A stretch of DNA of 64,000 bases, from positions 1 through 64,000 of the forward strand of contig JASAND010021524.1 in NCBI GenBank assembly GCA_030248195.1, read 5' to 3'. The DNA is from Trissonchulus latispiculum. Its lineage: Eukaryota > Nematoda > Enoplea > Enoplida > Ironidae. The translations under genes and the position numbers were made by a program. The notes under the pieces are model-generated. The model did not search any database, was not told the origin of the DNA, and saw only the letters and a program-made list of their open reading frames with translations. Of this stretch, positions 11,630-23,452 are shown piece after piece (the stretch's first letter is position 1; each line of letters starts with the position of its first letter).

Positions 11630-11703
11630 ACGATTACAAGATTACCTACAGAATAAATGTAGATATGTCCAATATACACGGCATTGGGCCTGGGGGGCGG
11701 AGC

Positions 11704-12147
11704 CATAGGTGTGGCTGGCGAAAAAAAGTGGGGGTGGGGGTTTGAAAAAAGTAGGGTGGGGGGTTCGGCAAAAAAGGGGGAGGGGGGGTCGAGAAAAAGT
11801 CGATTCGGGGGGAAGGGTTAGAAAAATTTTCGAGGGGGGGTCGGCGAAAAATCGGTTTTTCGCTAAAAAACTGAAAATTTTTCTCAATTTTCAGGAATTT
11901 TTAGCGATTTTTAAGGTAATAAGGCGAATTTTAGCAATTTTTCGCTAATTTTTTAAAAATTTTTGAATTTTTGGCTAAAAACTTGCAAAAGTTCAGGTAG
12001 GGGGTTGAAAATTTTTAGGGGGGGGGGGGTCGGCCGAAGGCCGATTTGGGGGGAGGAGTAGAAAAAATTTTTTAGGGGGGAGGGTCTGCGACCCCTCCAT
12101 TTGGGGGGAGGGGGTCCCCCCTCACCCCCCCCCCTAACACACCTATG
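11704..12147. mobile_element. hAT-like element, CATAGGTGTG family, copy 1
   Basis: A 444-bp element begins CATAGGTGTG and ends ACACACCTATG. It has a perfect 8-bp duplication GGCGGAGC at 11696-11703 and 12148-12155. Removing the element leaves a CTGGGGGGCGGAGCCCCCCAG palindrome, so it inserted in the middle of the GC palindrome that recurs elsewhere in this window. The interior alternates G runs with AAAAATTTTT-type blocks and has no credible ORF. A larger inverted relative occupies 14283-15511. Confidence 0.93.
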
Positions 12148-12988
12148 GGCGGAGCCCCCCAGAAGTTGAAGAATTTTTTGAAATTACAAAATAATCCGTA
12201 GTGGAAATGTTTAAAAAGATTTTATTTGGCATCTGTTGCATCTAACGATTGCCTTGAGTAATTTTTGATATTATTGACACACACTATTCCGATATTTCAA
12301 TGTTAGTTAAACTAATTGAAGTATTAAAAATTAATGAAATATTTAGGAATATCACTGAGAAGAAAGGTAGTAAATATTAAAACATACATTTGGCTTCGAA
12401 ATCTCTGAGAACTACTGATCCTTGCTAACAATTAGAGATGCACCGGGGCCGCCACTACCGGGGCCGGGACCTCATCGTGGCCCCGGCCGGGGCCGGGGCC
12501 ACCTTGGCCCCGGTACCGGGGCCGGGCCGGCAATCGTCATAGGTGTACCACCTGTTTGGGTTGGGGGGGGGGGAGTAGAAGGTCCAAATTTGGCTCGGGG
12601 GACCCCACCAAAATCCGAAATTTGGGGGGAAGGACCCCCCTAAACTGTACCCAAGTTTTTTTAGCTAAAAATGCTCCTTTTTCGATGTACAGTACATTAA
12701 ACCATTAAACGTACTTAAAAGCTTCTGTCAATAGTTTTCGTATGCGAAAATAGGGCTTAAAAATGGACAAATTTGTGCTAAAATATGCCTAAATTAATCC
12801 AGATTGTGGTTTATTATTGTGTATATTACCTTTTAATTGCTATAAATAACCAACTTTAGCAGCTCATAAGCTGATTTATAGCCATTTTTTCGAATTTCTT
12901 CCCAAAAATTTCAGAAATTGCAAACATTTTTCTAAAAATTTTGCATTTTTTACTTGGTTTGGACCCAATTTTAGGGGGGGGTTGAGCT

Positions 12989-14055
12989 CAGTGGCGGATC
13001 CAGGGGGGGGGCCCGGGGGCCCCCCCTTTGCGATTTGGGCCCCCTCCTTTGACATTTCGGGCCCCCCCCTAGAAAAATTTTTCAGCTGTTTATATGCATA
13101 TTTTAAGTGAAAATTAAGCATAATTTTAATAAATTTCACAAATTTTTTAAAAAATTTCGCCTGCGGCGCACTTGTACTTCTGTGCTGCTTTATATATACG
13201 TAGTACTGTGACAGAACTTCTGTCTCTTAAAGTGTCTTCTATTTTGTTTCCTTTCCTGTTTAGTAAGTTTATATATAATTGTACTCAACGCCTTCATTTT
13301 ATCTTATGACTATGTGGTATGTATATACTATGTATGTATATACATGGGAAATGCAGGATTGTTAATTGGCAGCTTCTGAAAGTGCTCTAGAATAAATTGT
13401 GTAAGTGAAAAATTTTGAAAAGCATCCAATTCCCGTTTTGGTTTTCCACTGATCGATTATACAACTCAATAACTCATCTCATCTTAAGTCTTAACTAATC
13501 TTTTATTCTTTTTAGACATTTGAATTGCTGAATTTTCCACGATTTCAAAAAAATTCTTCACTTCTGGGGGACTCCGCCCCCCAGACCCCCCGTTTTGCGC
13601 ATTATCTTTCTTGCTCTTGTCACTTGTCCTCGTTACTGTCACCATTCCTTGTATATACTATTTTACTGCAAGTTTTTCATTTCGTAGGTTAAGTTACTAT
13701 ATGTGCATATATCTCCATTTTATTTATTTAATCTTTTCAAAAGTTTGCATGACGGTTTTTTTTCCAATTTCAAAAAATTCTTCAACTTCTGGGGGCTCCG
13801 CCCCCCAGACCCCCGTGTACTTTTGTAAATTCTCCATGCTTTGCTTCACTCACAGGATATACGTAGTTGTTTTCAAATTGGCAAAATTCAAAGTGAACTA
13901 CCCTTTCCATACACAATTTTAATTTTGCTGTAATAATATTTTGTTCCTGGACAAAGAAATTTTTATCCCCCCCCGCCCGGAACAATTTGGTTACCCCCCC
14001 CGGAAAATTTTGTCAGCGGGCCCCCCCCCTTTACAAAATCCTGGATCCGCTACGG
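12989..14055. mobile_element. hAT-like element, CAGTGGCGGATCC family, copy 2 (inverted)
   Basis: It starts CAGTGGCGGATCCAGG and ends CCTGGATCCGCTACGG, the last bases being degenerate. Flanks are GTTGAGCT (12981-12988) and GTTGAGCC (14056-14063), an 8-bp duplication with one mismatch. Its first 200 bp are the reverse complement of the right end of the 10304-11629 element, including the GCCTGCGGCGC palindrome. It contains two CTTCTGGGGG...CTCCGCCCCCC palindromes at about 13563 and 13789. No transposase ORF was found. Confidence 0.85.
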
Positions 14056-14282
14056 GTTGAGCCCCGCTTGGGGGAGGGGGGAGGGAGTAGTTGAGGTCGA
14101 GTAGGGGAGGCGGGGGGGCTCGCCTCGGCGGGGGGGGGTCGCACAGGGTGTAAACTGTAGCCTGGTACACCTATGGGGGCCGGGGCCGGGGCCTGGAAAT
14201 GGGGGGTCCAAACATAGGTGTAACGGGGATTTGGGTTGGGGGGGGCCCCCTTTTTAGACCTCCCCCAAACCCCCCCCAAGAC

Positions 14283-15511
14283 CATAGGTGTGTTAGGGGG
14301 GGGACCCCTCCCCCCAAATGGAGGGGTCGCCAGACGCCCCCCCCCCCTAAAAATTTTTTCCTACCCCTCCCCCCAAATCGATTTTTTCAGACCCCTCCCC
14401 CCCACTGTTTTTTATTTGTGTTTTTTACTGTGTTTTCGCACACTTTTTCTTAGAAAAACACACATTTTCTTAGAAAAACACACTTAAAAACACACCAAAA
14501 TTTTAAGTTTCAGAAGCAAAATTTTATTAATTTTTCAAAAGTTTTGAACTACAGAAGACACTTAGGAAAATTTTTTGCGCCTTCGACGCAGCCTGTATCT
14601 TTACCCTTAAATGCGTCGATTTTCCTGCGTTTCCTTATTATATTATATTATATTATATTATATTATACGTATATACATTTAAATGCTTGTGCTAATAAAT
14701 CTATCTATCTATCTATATTACTGTCTCTGCTTTTGCAATCCTCTAGTGCATATATAACACTAAATAGCGTCATGTCATTATGTTCTTGTCTTGAATATTT
14801 CTATCAAAATATTCACTTTACAAAGTTCAAACTTGTATTATTTAAAATTAAAAATTTAAACCTTGCCATTGTTGGTTCTTAGCAATTATTAAAAAATTTT
14901 CAATTTCTGGATGGTCTCCTCCCTTGTGTGCTTTCAGAAACATTTTAAGCGATTCTTAAATCGCACTACAAGTCAGAGAATATATATTTGGTTTCATCTC
15001 TAGAATGACTAAAAGTATACAGGAATACGCTGTACGTATGTCGTAAAAACCGTTCTGAACGCGTTAAAATAGCGAAAATTCTATTTTCAGAAAAACACAC
15101 ATTTTCTTAGAAAAACACACTTTTTCTTAGAAAAAACACTGAAAAGCACAGGTCCAAATTTGAAAAAAAAATCCCTGCTCCCCCCTAAAAATTTTCTAAC
15201 CCCTACCTAAATTTTTGAAACTTTTTAGCTAAAAATTCGAAATTTTTCCAAAAAATTCCAAAAATTAGCGAAAAATTGCTAGAATTCGCTTAATTAAGCT
15301 AAAAATCGTTAAGAATAGCTGTAAATTGAGAAAATTTTTCAATTTTTTAACGAAAAACCAATTTTTCGCCGACCCCCCCTCGAAAATTTTTCTTACCCCT
15401 CCTCCCCCCAAATCGACTTTTTGCGACCCCCCCACCCCCTTTTTTCGCCAAACCCCCTCCCTACTTTTTTCTGAACCCCCACCCCCACTTTTTTCGCCAG
15501 CCACACCTATG
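14283..15511. mobile_element. hAT-like element, CATAGGTGTG family, copy 2 (inverted, interrupted)
   Basis: Termini are CATAGGTGTG and CACACCTATG, with a perfect 8-bp duplication CCCAAGAC (14275-14282 and 15512-15519). The outer parts match the 11704-12147 element in reverse orientation. The centre is split by the family A element at 14403-15177. Subtracting that insert and its duplication leaves about 446 bp, essentially the size of copy 1. Confidence 0.92.
14403..15177. mobile_element. hAT-like non-autonomous element, family A copy 2
   Basis: A 775-bp element, CACTGTTTTTTATTTG to ...AATCCCTG, is flanked by a perfect 8-bp duplication CTCCCCCC (14395-14402 and 15178-15185). It shares both ends and the subterminal TTTTTCTTAGAAAAACACAC motifs with copy 1 at 3329-4072. 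It contains an ATATT microsatellite near 14635-14665 and a CTAT run near 14700. It is the youngest insertion in the 12433-16251 stack, because it sits inside an element that sits inside another. Confidence 0.92.
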
Positions 15512-15832
15512 CCCAAGACCCCCCCAAACCTCCCCCAAAAAAATTTTTCAATTTTTATGCCAAAAATCGCATTTTCATCCATTGCTAATGCCGAAAAACA
15601 TGAAATCATTAAGTAATTTTAACATTAGACAGTGCTTTTAAACTCGAAAACTTGATTGCCAACATGTTTCTGAGTCCAGAATAAGGTTAATATTGAGTCT
15701 AGAAGTCCATAAAACCGTTATAAAAGTGTATTTCTCGCGATAATAAACACGTTAAGCCACAAATTTGGACTTTTTTGAAAAATTTTGCAAAATTTACCCT
15801 AAAAATTCCCTATTTTTGGCCAATTTTTCGCG

Positions 15833-15953
15833 CCGCCCCCCCCCCCCCCGGTGGGGGGGGGGCCGGGGGCCCCCAAAAATTTTTGGGGGGGGTTTGTAAA
15901 AATGGCTGGGGGGGGTTACCCCCCCCAAACCTCCCCCCAATTACACCTTCGAA
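15833..15953. repeat. G/C-run block related to 1309-1470
   Basis: A run of 13 C, then a run of G, GGGGGCCCCCAAAAATTTTTGGGGG and a TTACCCCCCCCAAACC stretch ending AATTACACC are shared word for word, with length changes, with the block near 1309-1470. The run lengths themselves are likely to be assembly-sensitive. No coding potential. Confidence 0.7.
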
Positions 15954-16259
15954 AATTTTCAAAAATTTTCTGGAAAATTTAGATTTTGCAATAATTTTTG
16001 ATATACAACCGTTACTATCCTTGTTTTCGTTAATATCGGCGTGAAAACAAACGATTTGTATATAACACTTTTTGACTTTCGAAAATTCAAAATTTTGGTC
16101 AAAAAATGTCAAAAATTCACAAAATTTTGCTAATTTTGGCCCCGGTCGGTACCGGAGCCCGACCACCGGGGCCGGGGCCGGGGCCTGACTACCGGGGCCG
16201 GGGCCGGAGTTTGGGGGGCGGGGCCTGGCCTCGGTGCCGGGGCCATCCCTACTAACAAT

Positions 16260-18760
16260 CTTGCAAATGAGCACAGCACCGGGGGGTTGGAGATTTTTTG
16301 AAATTACTGATTAAGAGGTTCCATTTTTGGCCGATTTTTCGACTATCTCCAATTTTGCTCATTTTCACATATTTTATTGTCCGATTGGTATATTTCAACG
16401 AGTTTTTGAAATGAAGGTCGGATCTCTTACGGTTAGCGAGTAATTTCACCTCAAAGTTGATGTCAGTATGTATTAAACATAGGAAACGGAGAAAGTGGTG
16501 ATTTTTTCCGTGCGCCAGAGAAGTCTCGCCAGCGACAAAATGGAGCACTTCAACGTCCATCCTATGTCATATATACGATCTCAAAGGGTGATTTGTAGGA
16601 AGCAGAATTTTAATTTAGGCCTTCAAAAATTTTTAACTAATGTTTTAAGTTTGCGAACAGCCAAATTTGACTGTTTTGCAATGTTAAAATTGGGGGTCAG
16701 CAAGTTTGATGAAATATTCTGAAAGATTTAAGCCATAATTAAAAATTCTACTTCCAACAAATCACAGCTTATGATAAAACATTTCGAACGATACCAATTG
16801 ATCCTATTTAGCTCTGTCCGATTTCGAGATTTCTCTGGCGCGGAAATCTCAATTTTTAGCACAATTTAGGAAATTCCCGTTTTTTGGCAAATAACCTAGA
16901 GCTATGGCAACACAGACCTATAAAATGTTAGACATCTATTTGGGCACGATTATTGATGACTTTAGGTCAAGTTTGGGCACAAATGGTGCCGGTTAGTGCA
17001 CCCAGTTGGTCGCTGAGGTCAAATATGGGGGTCTGACAACCATAAACTCAAAAATAGTGATTTTTCAAATTTTTCGAAATACGTTAAATTTTATATCAAT
17101 CGAAAGCTCTCATTGTCGGAAACATTTTTACTTCTTGGACCATTGCCCGCAAATGCACCAAATTCAAGTTATCGGCCGTTTAATGATTTTCGTGGTCAAG
17201 GCTTTCCAGCGTAGGTGCTATTTCCTAAAATCACTAAATAAAGTAATAAAGAAAGTTTCCCCATTAAAAGCTACCCTAAGTTCTTTGTTTGCATCAGATA
17301 TCAAACATACAACCGAATATAGCTCCATTCTCAAGGAAGTTCAGGTGTAAAGTGCCTTTATTTGCAGCGGCACCACCGTTTTCACCTGTTTTCAAATTGC
17401 ATGCAATTAATAGCCGGTTACTCGTTAAGTACTGAACGAAACTACTCGAAATTGAAACTCGATATGCAGGACATATGTGACAAACTTTTGTGTGAAAATG
17501 AGCAAAATCCGTGACCATAAAATTTTTCATGGTGGACCCCCCTTAAATTCCTTTTGGAAATGTTTAAGGGGGCGCTTCCATTATCGGGATTATTGATGTA
17601 AAATTTGGACCGATTGCTCAATTTTAAAAAAATCCCAACTGAAGTTACTTTGGTTGGCGGGGCATGTTTTGACAAAATTTCAGTAACTGAGACCTTTCTA
17701 TATTTGAACTTCGATTGACTTTTGTTTCAGCAGCCGTTAAAAATAGGAAAATACGCAGTAGCAATTTTCAAAGTTTTCTACTGTATAAAAACTTATCTTT
17801 CTCTCTTAATATTGTTGCTTCCAGTTTGCGTCCTAACTAAACCACTTTCTGTTTCCTAATTGAGAAAATATATAACTAATTTCAATACATCTCTGCGAGC
17901 TCTTAGTTTTTCTTAAGCACACCACGGCATTAAGCAGACACATCTTTAGGATGAAAAATTTGCAATCTCCGTCTAACCATAGCAAAATAAAACAAGATTC
18001 TCGGTTAATGTTTTGCGTTTGCAGCCCCTAAACAACACTACTTTCAAGTGACCGAGACACAAAGAAGCTGAAGCTGAGGCTATGACGAATAGTGATCCAT
18101 GAAGAAAAAGGAGTCCTAAGACTTAAGTGTTAAAGACTATTTTATTTAAAAAACCTTAATACCGGGCAGCAGGGGGGACAGGATCAGGGCCTCAGAACGC
18201 GCAACGCCTCAGGCGCAACAAGAAAGCGGCCTCAGTTGCTTAAGCTGCCAAATCGCTTTCAAAGCTATAAAATATAGCTTTCGTATTGGCCAACTGATAA
18301 TAAAAGGGACCAGGCAGCACGTGAAGGCTCAGATATCTTGAACAAGTTAGGGCGTAGTTAAATTTGGGGGTCATCGGTTGTACTTAAAAGTAAAAATAAA
18401 GGTGATTGAAGTTACCGATGGTTTTCTGGGGTGCTGAGCACGAATCTGAAATGTTTTTCGATCCAGCTTTTCGTTAGCTTGATATAAGCTTATGTTGTAA
18501 GCTTAAATTGTAACTGAGCTACGTGTTCGCCAGTTTTGAGTAAACAGGGTAAACGGGTAAACTGGCAAGCTGTCACACAGTAGACGGAAAGCATGTCTCA
18601 GGCACCCCCTGTGGTAGGGTCCACCAGGCAATTGGCTGGGCATGCCTCGGTGAACCCGTCAAACCACAAGTAACACAGTTGAGAGTCGAAGACTTACACA
18701 ATCGTAGTGCTGGTGGAGAATTGAAGGGCGGATTTTATTGACTGATCAACAATAACAGCT
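16260..18760. other. No gene recognised
   Basis: AT-rich unique-looking sequence with short open frames (for example 16252-16560 minus and 17006-17350 plus). None has a motif, a neighbouring exon or codon structure I can support. No repeat structure was seen by eye. Confidence 0.5.
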
Positions 18761-18938
18761 AGTCTTTAAACTAACCAACAATAACGGTTGTAGACCAGCT
18801 GACGACTCCAGCTAACAACCAATATGTTAAAGTGGGTTAATTGTTTACTAGTCTTTAAACTAACCAACAATCACAGTTGTAGACCAGCTGATGTCTCCAG
18901 CTAACCACCAATATGTTAAAGTGGTGTAATTGTTTAAT
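18761..18938. repeat. Two-copy 89-bp direct repeat
   Basis: AGTCTTTAAACTAACCAACAAT occurs at 18761 and again at 18850. The following bases, including GTTGTAGACCAGCTGA and AATATGTTAAAGTGG, repeat with few changes. A simple local duplication next to the MITE at 18965. Confidence 0.85.
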
Positions 18939-18964
18939 GTAAAGTTAACCATCAATAACACTTA

Positions 18965-19321
18965 CAGCCGGTTGCACCAAATATGATTAACTTCTAACTA
19001 AAATGTTATTAGCTAGTCTTAATCTTATTTTAGTCAGATTCTCCGTTGCACCAGGTTAGTAAAATTTTAAAATCTGATTAACTCTAAACCAATCAGTATT
19101 TTTCCCAGATGCGCTCTAGCAAATCAAGTACAAGCTCAAGTACAAGCTTATGTTACATTACAGTTATATAGATTTAGATTTTAATAAGGTGTTAGTCAGA
19201 AGTTAGTCAAATGTTAATCTTACTCCTTACTAGAATTAAAATTAACTAACTTTTCATTTGGTGCAACGGTTACAGATTAGTCTGATTAGTTAGATATTAG
19301 CCAGACTGGTGCAACCGGCCG
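18965..19321. mobile_element. 357-bp MITE with TA flanks
   Basis: Termini CAGCCGGTTGCACCA and TGGTGCAACCGGCCG are inverted repeats matching at 14 of 15. TA lies immediately outside each end (18963-18964 and 19322-19323), consistent with a Tc1/mariner-type TA duplication. Further internal CGTTGCACCA and TGGTGCAACG copies at about 19045 and 19257 make nested inverted repeats. There is no ORF, and a two-base duplication is weak evidence, so the superfamily is only likely. Confidence 0.75.
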
Positions 19322-19390
19322 TAGTATGGAATATATGCTACAGTATGCTTGGAAATAATTACGTATGATATTCACTTGAGCGTTATTCTT

Positions 19391-19444
19391 AGCTTGGCAT
19401 TATTAAACAGCTGTCCCAGCTTGGCATTATTAAACAGCTGTCCC
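19391..19444. repeat. Two-copy 27-bp tandem duplication
   Basis: AGCTTGGCATTATTAAACAG plus CTGTCCC occurs twice back to back, with no differences between the copies. A recent slippage or repair duplication. Confidence 0.9.
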
Positions 19445-21960
19445 ACCGATGATATTTGGACAAGGTCAAGGAAATTCAGCGATTAAGGAATTCAACTCAC
19501 ACAAAACTGTAACAACCAAGTCAATGTGAAATGAGTTTACTACAAGATCATTTCAGCTACAAAAATTAAAACCGTTAAAACGAGTTTATCAGCTACAAAA
19601 TAAAACGGTCATAAACTAGTTAAATAGTAACAGGGATCTTTTGCGCTTTTCCCCCAGCCTTATCTTTTGATTTTTTGACCAATAACTTTGAAATTTTCAC
19701 AATAAGGGTGCATATTGGAGGCTGATGAATTTAAAAATTCAAATTTTTAAAAGTTTAAGTTTTAAAAAAATGCTGAAAACTTGCATGCAGGATTTTCATG
19801 GGAGCTGAGCATTACATTTTATTAGCTCAATATAAGTTAAACAAAAACTGAATCGAAAAACGGATTTCAGATTCGTGCGCAGCGCCCCTGAAAACCAGTG
19901 TAAGCAAATTTTCAGCAAATTTTAACAAAAAGTTTCTGGTTCTCCTCACAATTAAAAAAATTTGTCAGCGTATAATATGTACGCATACAAAATTTCAAAG
20001 CTATTGGTAAAAATCAAAAGTTAAGGCTTGGGGGGGGGTAAACGATCCAGTAACAAACTACCAGAGTACAATTAAGGGTCCACGAGAACTTTATCATGAA
20101 CAAAACAAAACTACCAGAACAAAAATGGAAGCTGTCAAGAAAACTAGATTTCAAGCTTTCCACAAGTTTTAAGATTTCAAGCTGTCCACAAGGTTTACCG
20201 ATATGCTAACTTCAGCGAGATATGCTACTACGCTAACCTGATTTTAAAATTTAATATTCTAGATTCCCACATTTTACTGGTAATGCAAATTCAGCGAGAT
20301 GTGCTTACACTTAACTCGATTTTAAAAATGACTATTTAAAAGAATAAGTTTTTAATAATTAGTTTAAAAATTTTTCAAAACTTCAAAACGTTCCGGCGTT
20401 GTTCACCCGGCTTACATTTTTTATTGCATACTTAAAACTTCACTATTTAATCCAGCCACAAGTGCACTACAACCTGATTTTGTTAGCGTACACATAATAA
20501 ATGTTTTAATTGCGTTCACAGCTGATCTTTATCCCCCCCAAAGGGGTTGGGGGATAGGAGGATAAAATTCTATTAATCCAAACTAGTTGAAACCTAAAAC
20601 CATTACCTGAATTACGATAAATTAACAGTCAGAAATCATATTAAGATAAAGCCAACAAATTTAAAAAAAAATTAATGGTCAGAAATTAGCAACCTATTAA
20701 AACCAACAGGTACAAAAAAATTAACAGCCAGAACATGTATCAACATGAAAAGCCAATAAATATACAAAAAGTTATCGGTCAGAAGTTATACAAATTAGTA
20801 AAGGTGAAATAGAAGACAGAGAAAGACAGTGTCACTTCTGAGACCTGAGCAAATTCTTGTCGGGGGTAATTTGTGAAGTTGCAGGGAGTTCCAAGGAAAA
20901 TTTGAAGGGTAGTTGTAGTAAAATAGTTGAAATTCTGGAAGTTTCTCATGTGACTTGCCAAGCGCTTTAATACCTCACATTTCATCTACGACTAACGGTT
21001 ATGAAAAGCCTACTTTAAATGTTCTCTTGCCCTTTCATAAAAGGCTCCTAAAGAACAAGAAAGAGGTGGAAGACAAGGAAGGCTTTACTGCAATTATCTA
21101 CAATGTCAACAGTACGAAGTCAAATAAAAGCAATCCTTTTCTCTTCAGGTAGTCCACGTCTGCTCTGTGGAAGGCTGGTCTCTTGACATTACCTGCAATA
21201 AAACAAGTAGGGGATTAAGTCTACAAGTACCATACCGCCTGTCATCAAGCCATGTGACCTTTGTTAACACTTTTAAAGTACATTAAAATGAAAGAAAACT
21301 TTTAAATTGAAACAAAGAACTTTAGTAATAACGCTTCCTCAGCTGACTCACTTTACTAATCTTCAGCTTGAATTAGGCTCTCGCAGGTCATAGCTTACTT
21401 TAGCTGAAACCTAGTTAGCACGTTTCTACGCGAAGACGTGCTTTAAGCTACATGCAGTTATGCATAAAAATCGCAGCTGACGTTCTTAAGCATACTTAGG
21501 CCCAGTGAGTGCTGGTCTTAGCTAACATGCTGTATCAGAAAGCATGCCAGCAGCATTGCAGAATTGGAAGCCAGCGGTCAGCTAAAGTTGGCTTCCCTGA
21601 ATAAGATGCAGTTCTTAATGTACGCTAAAGTAGGCTACCACATGCCAACTTATCAAGCTTTTTGTCAGCTTAAGTAGGTCCGCTTAGTAGCTTAATACGT
21701 AAGCATCACTAATTACCTTTAGCCTACAGTGGTCAATGACGCATAAGCAGGACTAGCTTAATTTACGCAACTGCAAGTCAAATCTCTGCCTGCATATCTA
21801 GATAGATGTACGCTACTTGTGGTCCGCTATTTTCGTGGAGAATTTTGACGGATGCATAAATCTATTTAACTACCTCTGTCAAAGAAACCAACGACTACAA
21901 TGCTTGTTCTCAAAGCATGTAAAACATGTGCAGAAATAAATAAATTTCAAAAGAAACATT
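19445..21960. other. No gene recognised
   Basis: AT-rich sequence without long frames or recognisable repeats. Short frames (20779-20985 minus, 20955-21152 plus) lack motifs. I see nothing else here. Confidence 0.5.
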
Positions 21961-21961
21961 T

Positions 21962-22009
21962 CAACTTTGGGCCGACCCCCCTGTCAGAAAGCTCTGGGTG
22001 CGCCACTGG
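21962..22009. mobile_element. Solo end of a hAT-like element
   Basis: The end CTCTGGGTGCGCCACTG resembles the reverse complement of a CAGTGGCGCACC-type hAT terminus and follows a C run, as in the other elements here. No partner end or duplication is visible, so it may be a truncated relic. Confidence 0.35.
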
Positions 22010-22010
22010 C

Positions 22011-23452
22011 ACAAAGATTTTTAAAGATTGAGTTGCTGCTGCGCAAAGATTTTTGAAGATTGAGTTGTTACTGCACAAAGATTTTTAAAGATTGAGTTGC
22101 TACTGCACAAACATTTTAATGATTGAGGTGCTTCTGCACAAAGATTCTTGAGTTGCTACTGCATAACGATTTTTAAAGACTAAGTTGCTGCTGCACAAAG
22201 ATTTCTAATGATTGAGTTGCTGCTGCACAAAGATTTGTAAAGATTGAGTTGCTACTGCACAAAGATTTTTAAAGATTGAGTTGTTACTGCACAAGGATTT
22301 TTAATAATGGAATACTGCTGCACAACGATTTTAATGATTGAGTTGCTGCTACACAAAGAGTTTTAAAGACTTTGCTGCTGCACAAAGATTTGTAAAGATT
22401 GAGTTGCTACTGCACAAAGATTTTTAAAAATTGAATTGCTACAAAGATTTATAAGTCAAGAAAGAGGGCAGTTTTTAAAGATTGAGTTGTTACTGCACAA
22501 AGATTTTTAAAAATGGAACACTGCTGCACAATGATTTTAATGATTGAGTTGCTGCTACACAAAGAGTTTTAAAGACTTTGCTGCTGCACAAAGATTTGTA
22601 AGGATTGAGTTGCTACTGCACAAAGATTTTTAAAAATTGAATTGCTACTTCACAAAGATTTCATAAGTTCACAAGCATAAGAGCTGCTGCATAAAGATTT
22701 CTAATGATTGAGTTGCTGCTGTACATTGAGTTGTTACTGCACAAAGATTAAAGATTGAGTTGTCACTGCTCTAAGATTTTTAAAAATTGAATGCTGCTGC
22801 ACAAAGATTTCAATAATGCAAGGGTTGCTGCACGAGGATTTTTAAAGATTGAGTTGCTACTGCACAAAGATTCTTGAGTTGCTGCTGCACAAAGATTTCT
22901 AATGATTGAGTTGCTGCTGTACATTGAGTTGTTACTGCACAAAGATTAAAGATTGAGTAGTCACTGCTCTAAGATTTTTAAAAATTGAATGATGCTGCAC
23001 AAAGATTTCAATAATGCAAGGGTTGCTGCACGAGGATTTTTTAAGATTGAGTTGCTACTGCACAAAGATTCTTGAGTTGCTACTGCACAAAGATTTTTAA
23101 AAATTGAATTGCTACTTCACAAAGATTTCATAAGCTCACAAGTACAAGAGCTGCTGCACAAAGATTTCAATCATTGAGTTGCTGCTGCACAATGATTTCA
23201 ATAATGCAAGGATTGCTGCACAAGGATTTTTCAAGATTGATTTGCTACTGCACAAAGATTTTTAAAGATTAAGTTGCTACTGCACAAAGATGTTTAAAGA
23301 TTGAGTTGTTACTGCACAAAGATTTAATAGATCCACAAGTACAAGAGCTGCTGCACAAAGAGTTTTAAAGATTTAGTAGCTACTGCACAAAAATTTTTAA
23401 AAGTTGAATTGCTACTGCACAAAGATTTTTAAAGATTGAGTTGTTACTGCAT
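22011..23452. repeat. Minisatellite, about 32-bp unit, about 45 copies
   Basis: The unit is approximately TTGAGTTGCTACTGCACAAA followed by GATTTTTAAAGA. Successive TTGAGTTGC words are 32 bp apart in the regular parts. Higher-order duplication is visible: a block beginning TTGTTACTGC repeats at 22281 and 22487 (period 206), and a block around CTAATGATTG repeats at 22701 and 22899 (period 198). The array runs directly into the BEL/Pao reverse transcriptase remnant, so the expansion lies at a truncation breakpoint of that element. Confidence 0.93.

Larger units (their letters stand above)
12433..16251. mobile_element. hAT-like element with GGGGCC-repeat ends, hosting nested insertions
   Basis: The ends are TAGAGATG...CCGGGGCC and GGGGCC...CATCCCTA, which are inverted copies, flanked by a perfect 8-bp duplication CTAACAAT (12425-12432 and 16252-16259). 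GGGGCCGG repeats fill 12440-12530 and 16140-16245 and form the subterminal regions. TAGGGATG-type termini are familiar in hAT elements. The 3.8-kb span contains at least three later insertions: 12989-14055, 14283-15511 and, inside the latter, 14403-15177. No intact transposase was found. Confidence 0.9.

Noticed and set aside
22011..23452. CRISPR array
   Set aside because: Units are contiguous and vary along their whole length, with no unique spacers, and the context is eukaryotic.
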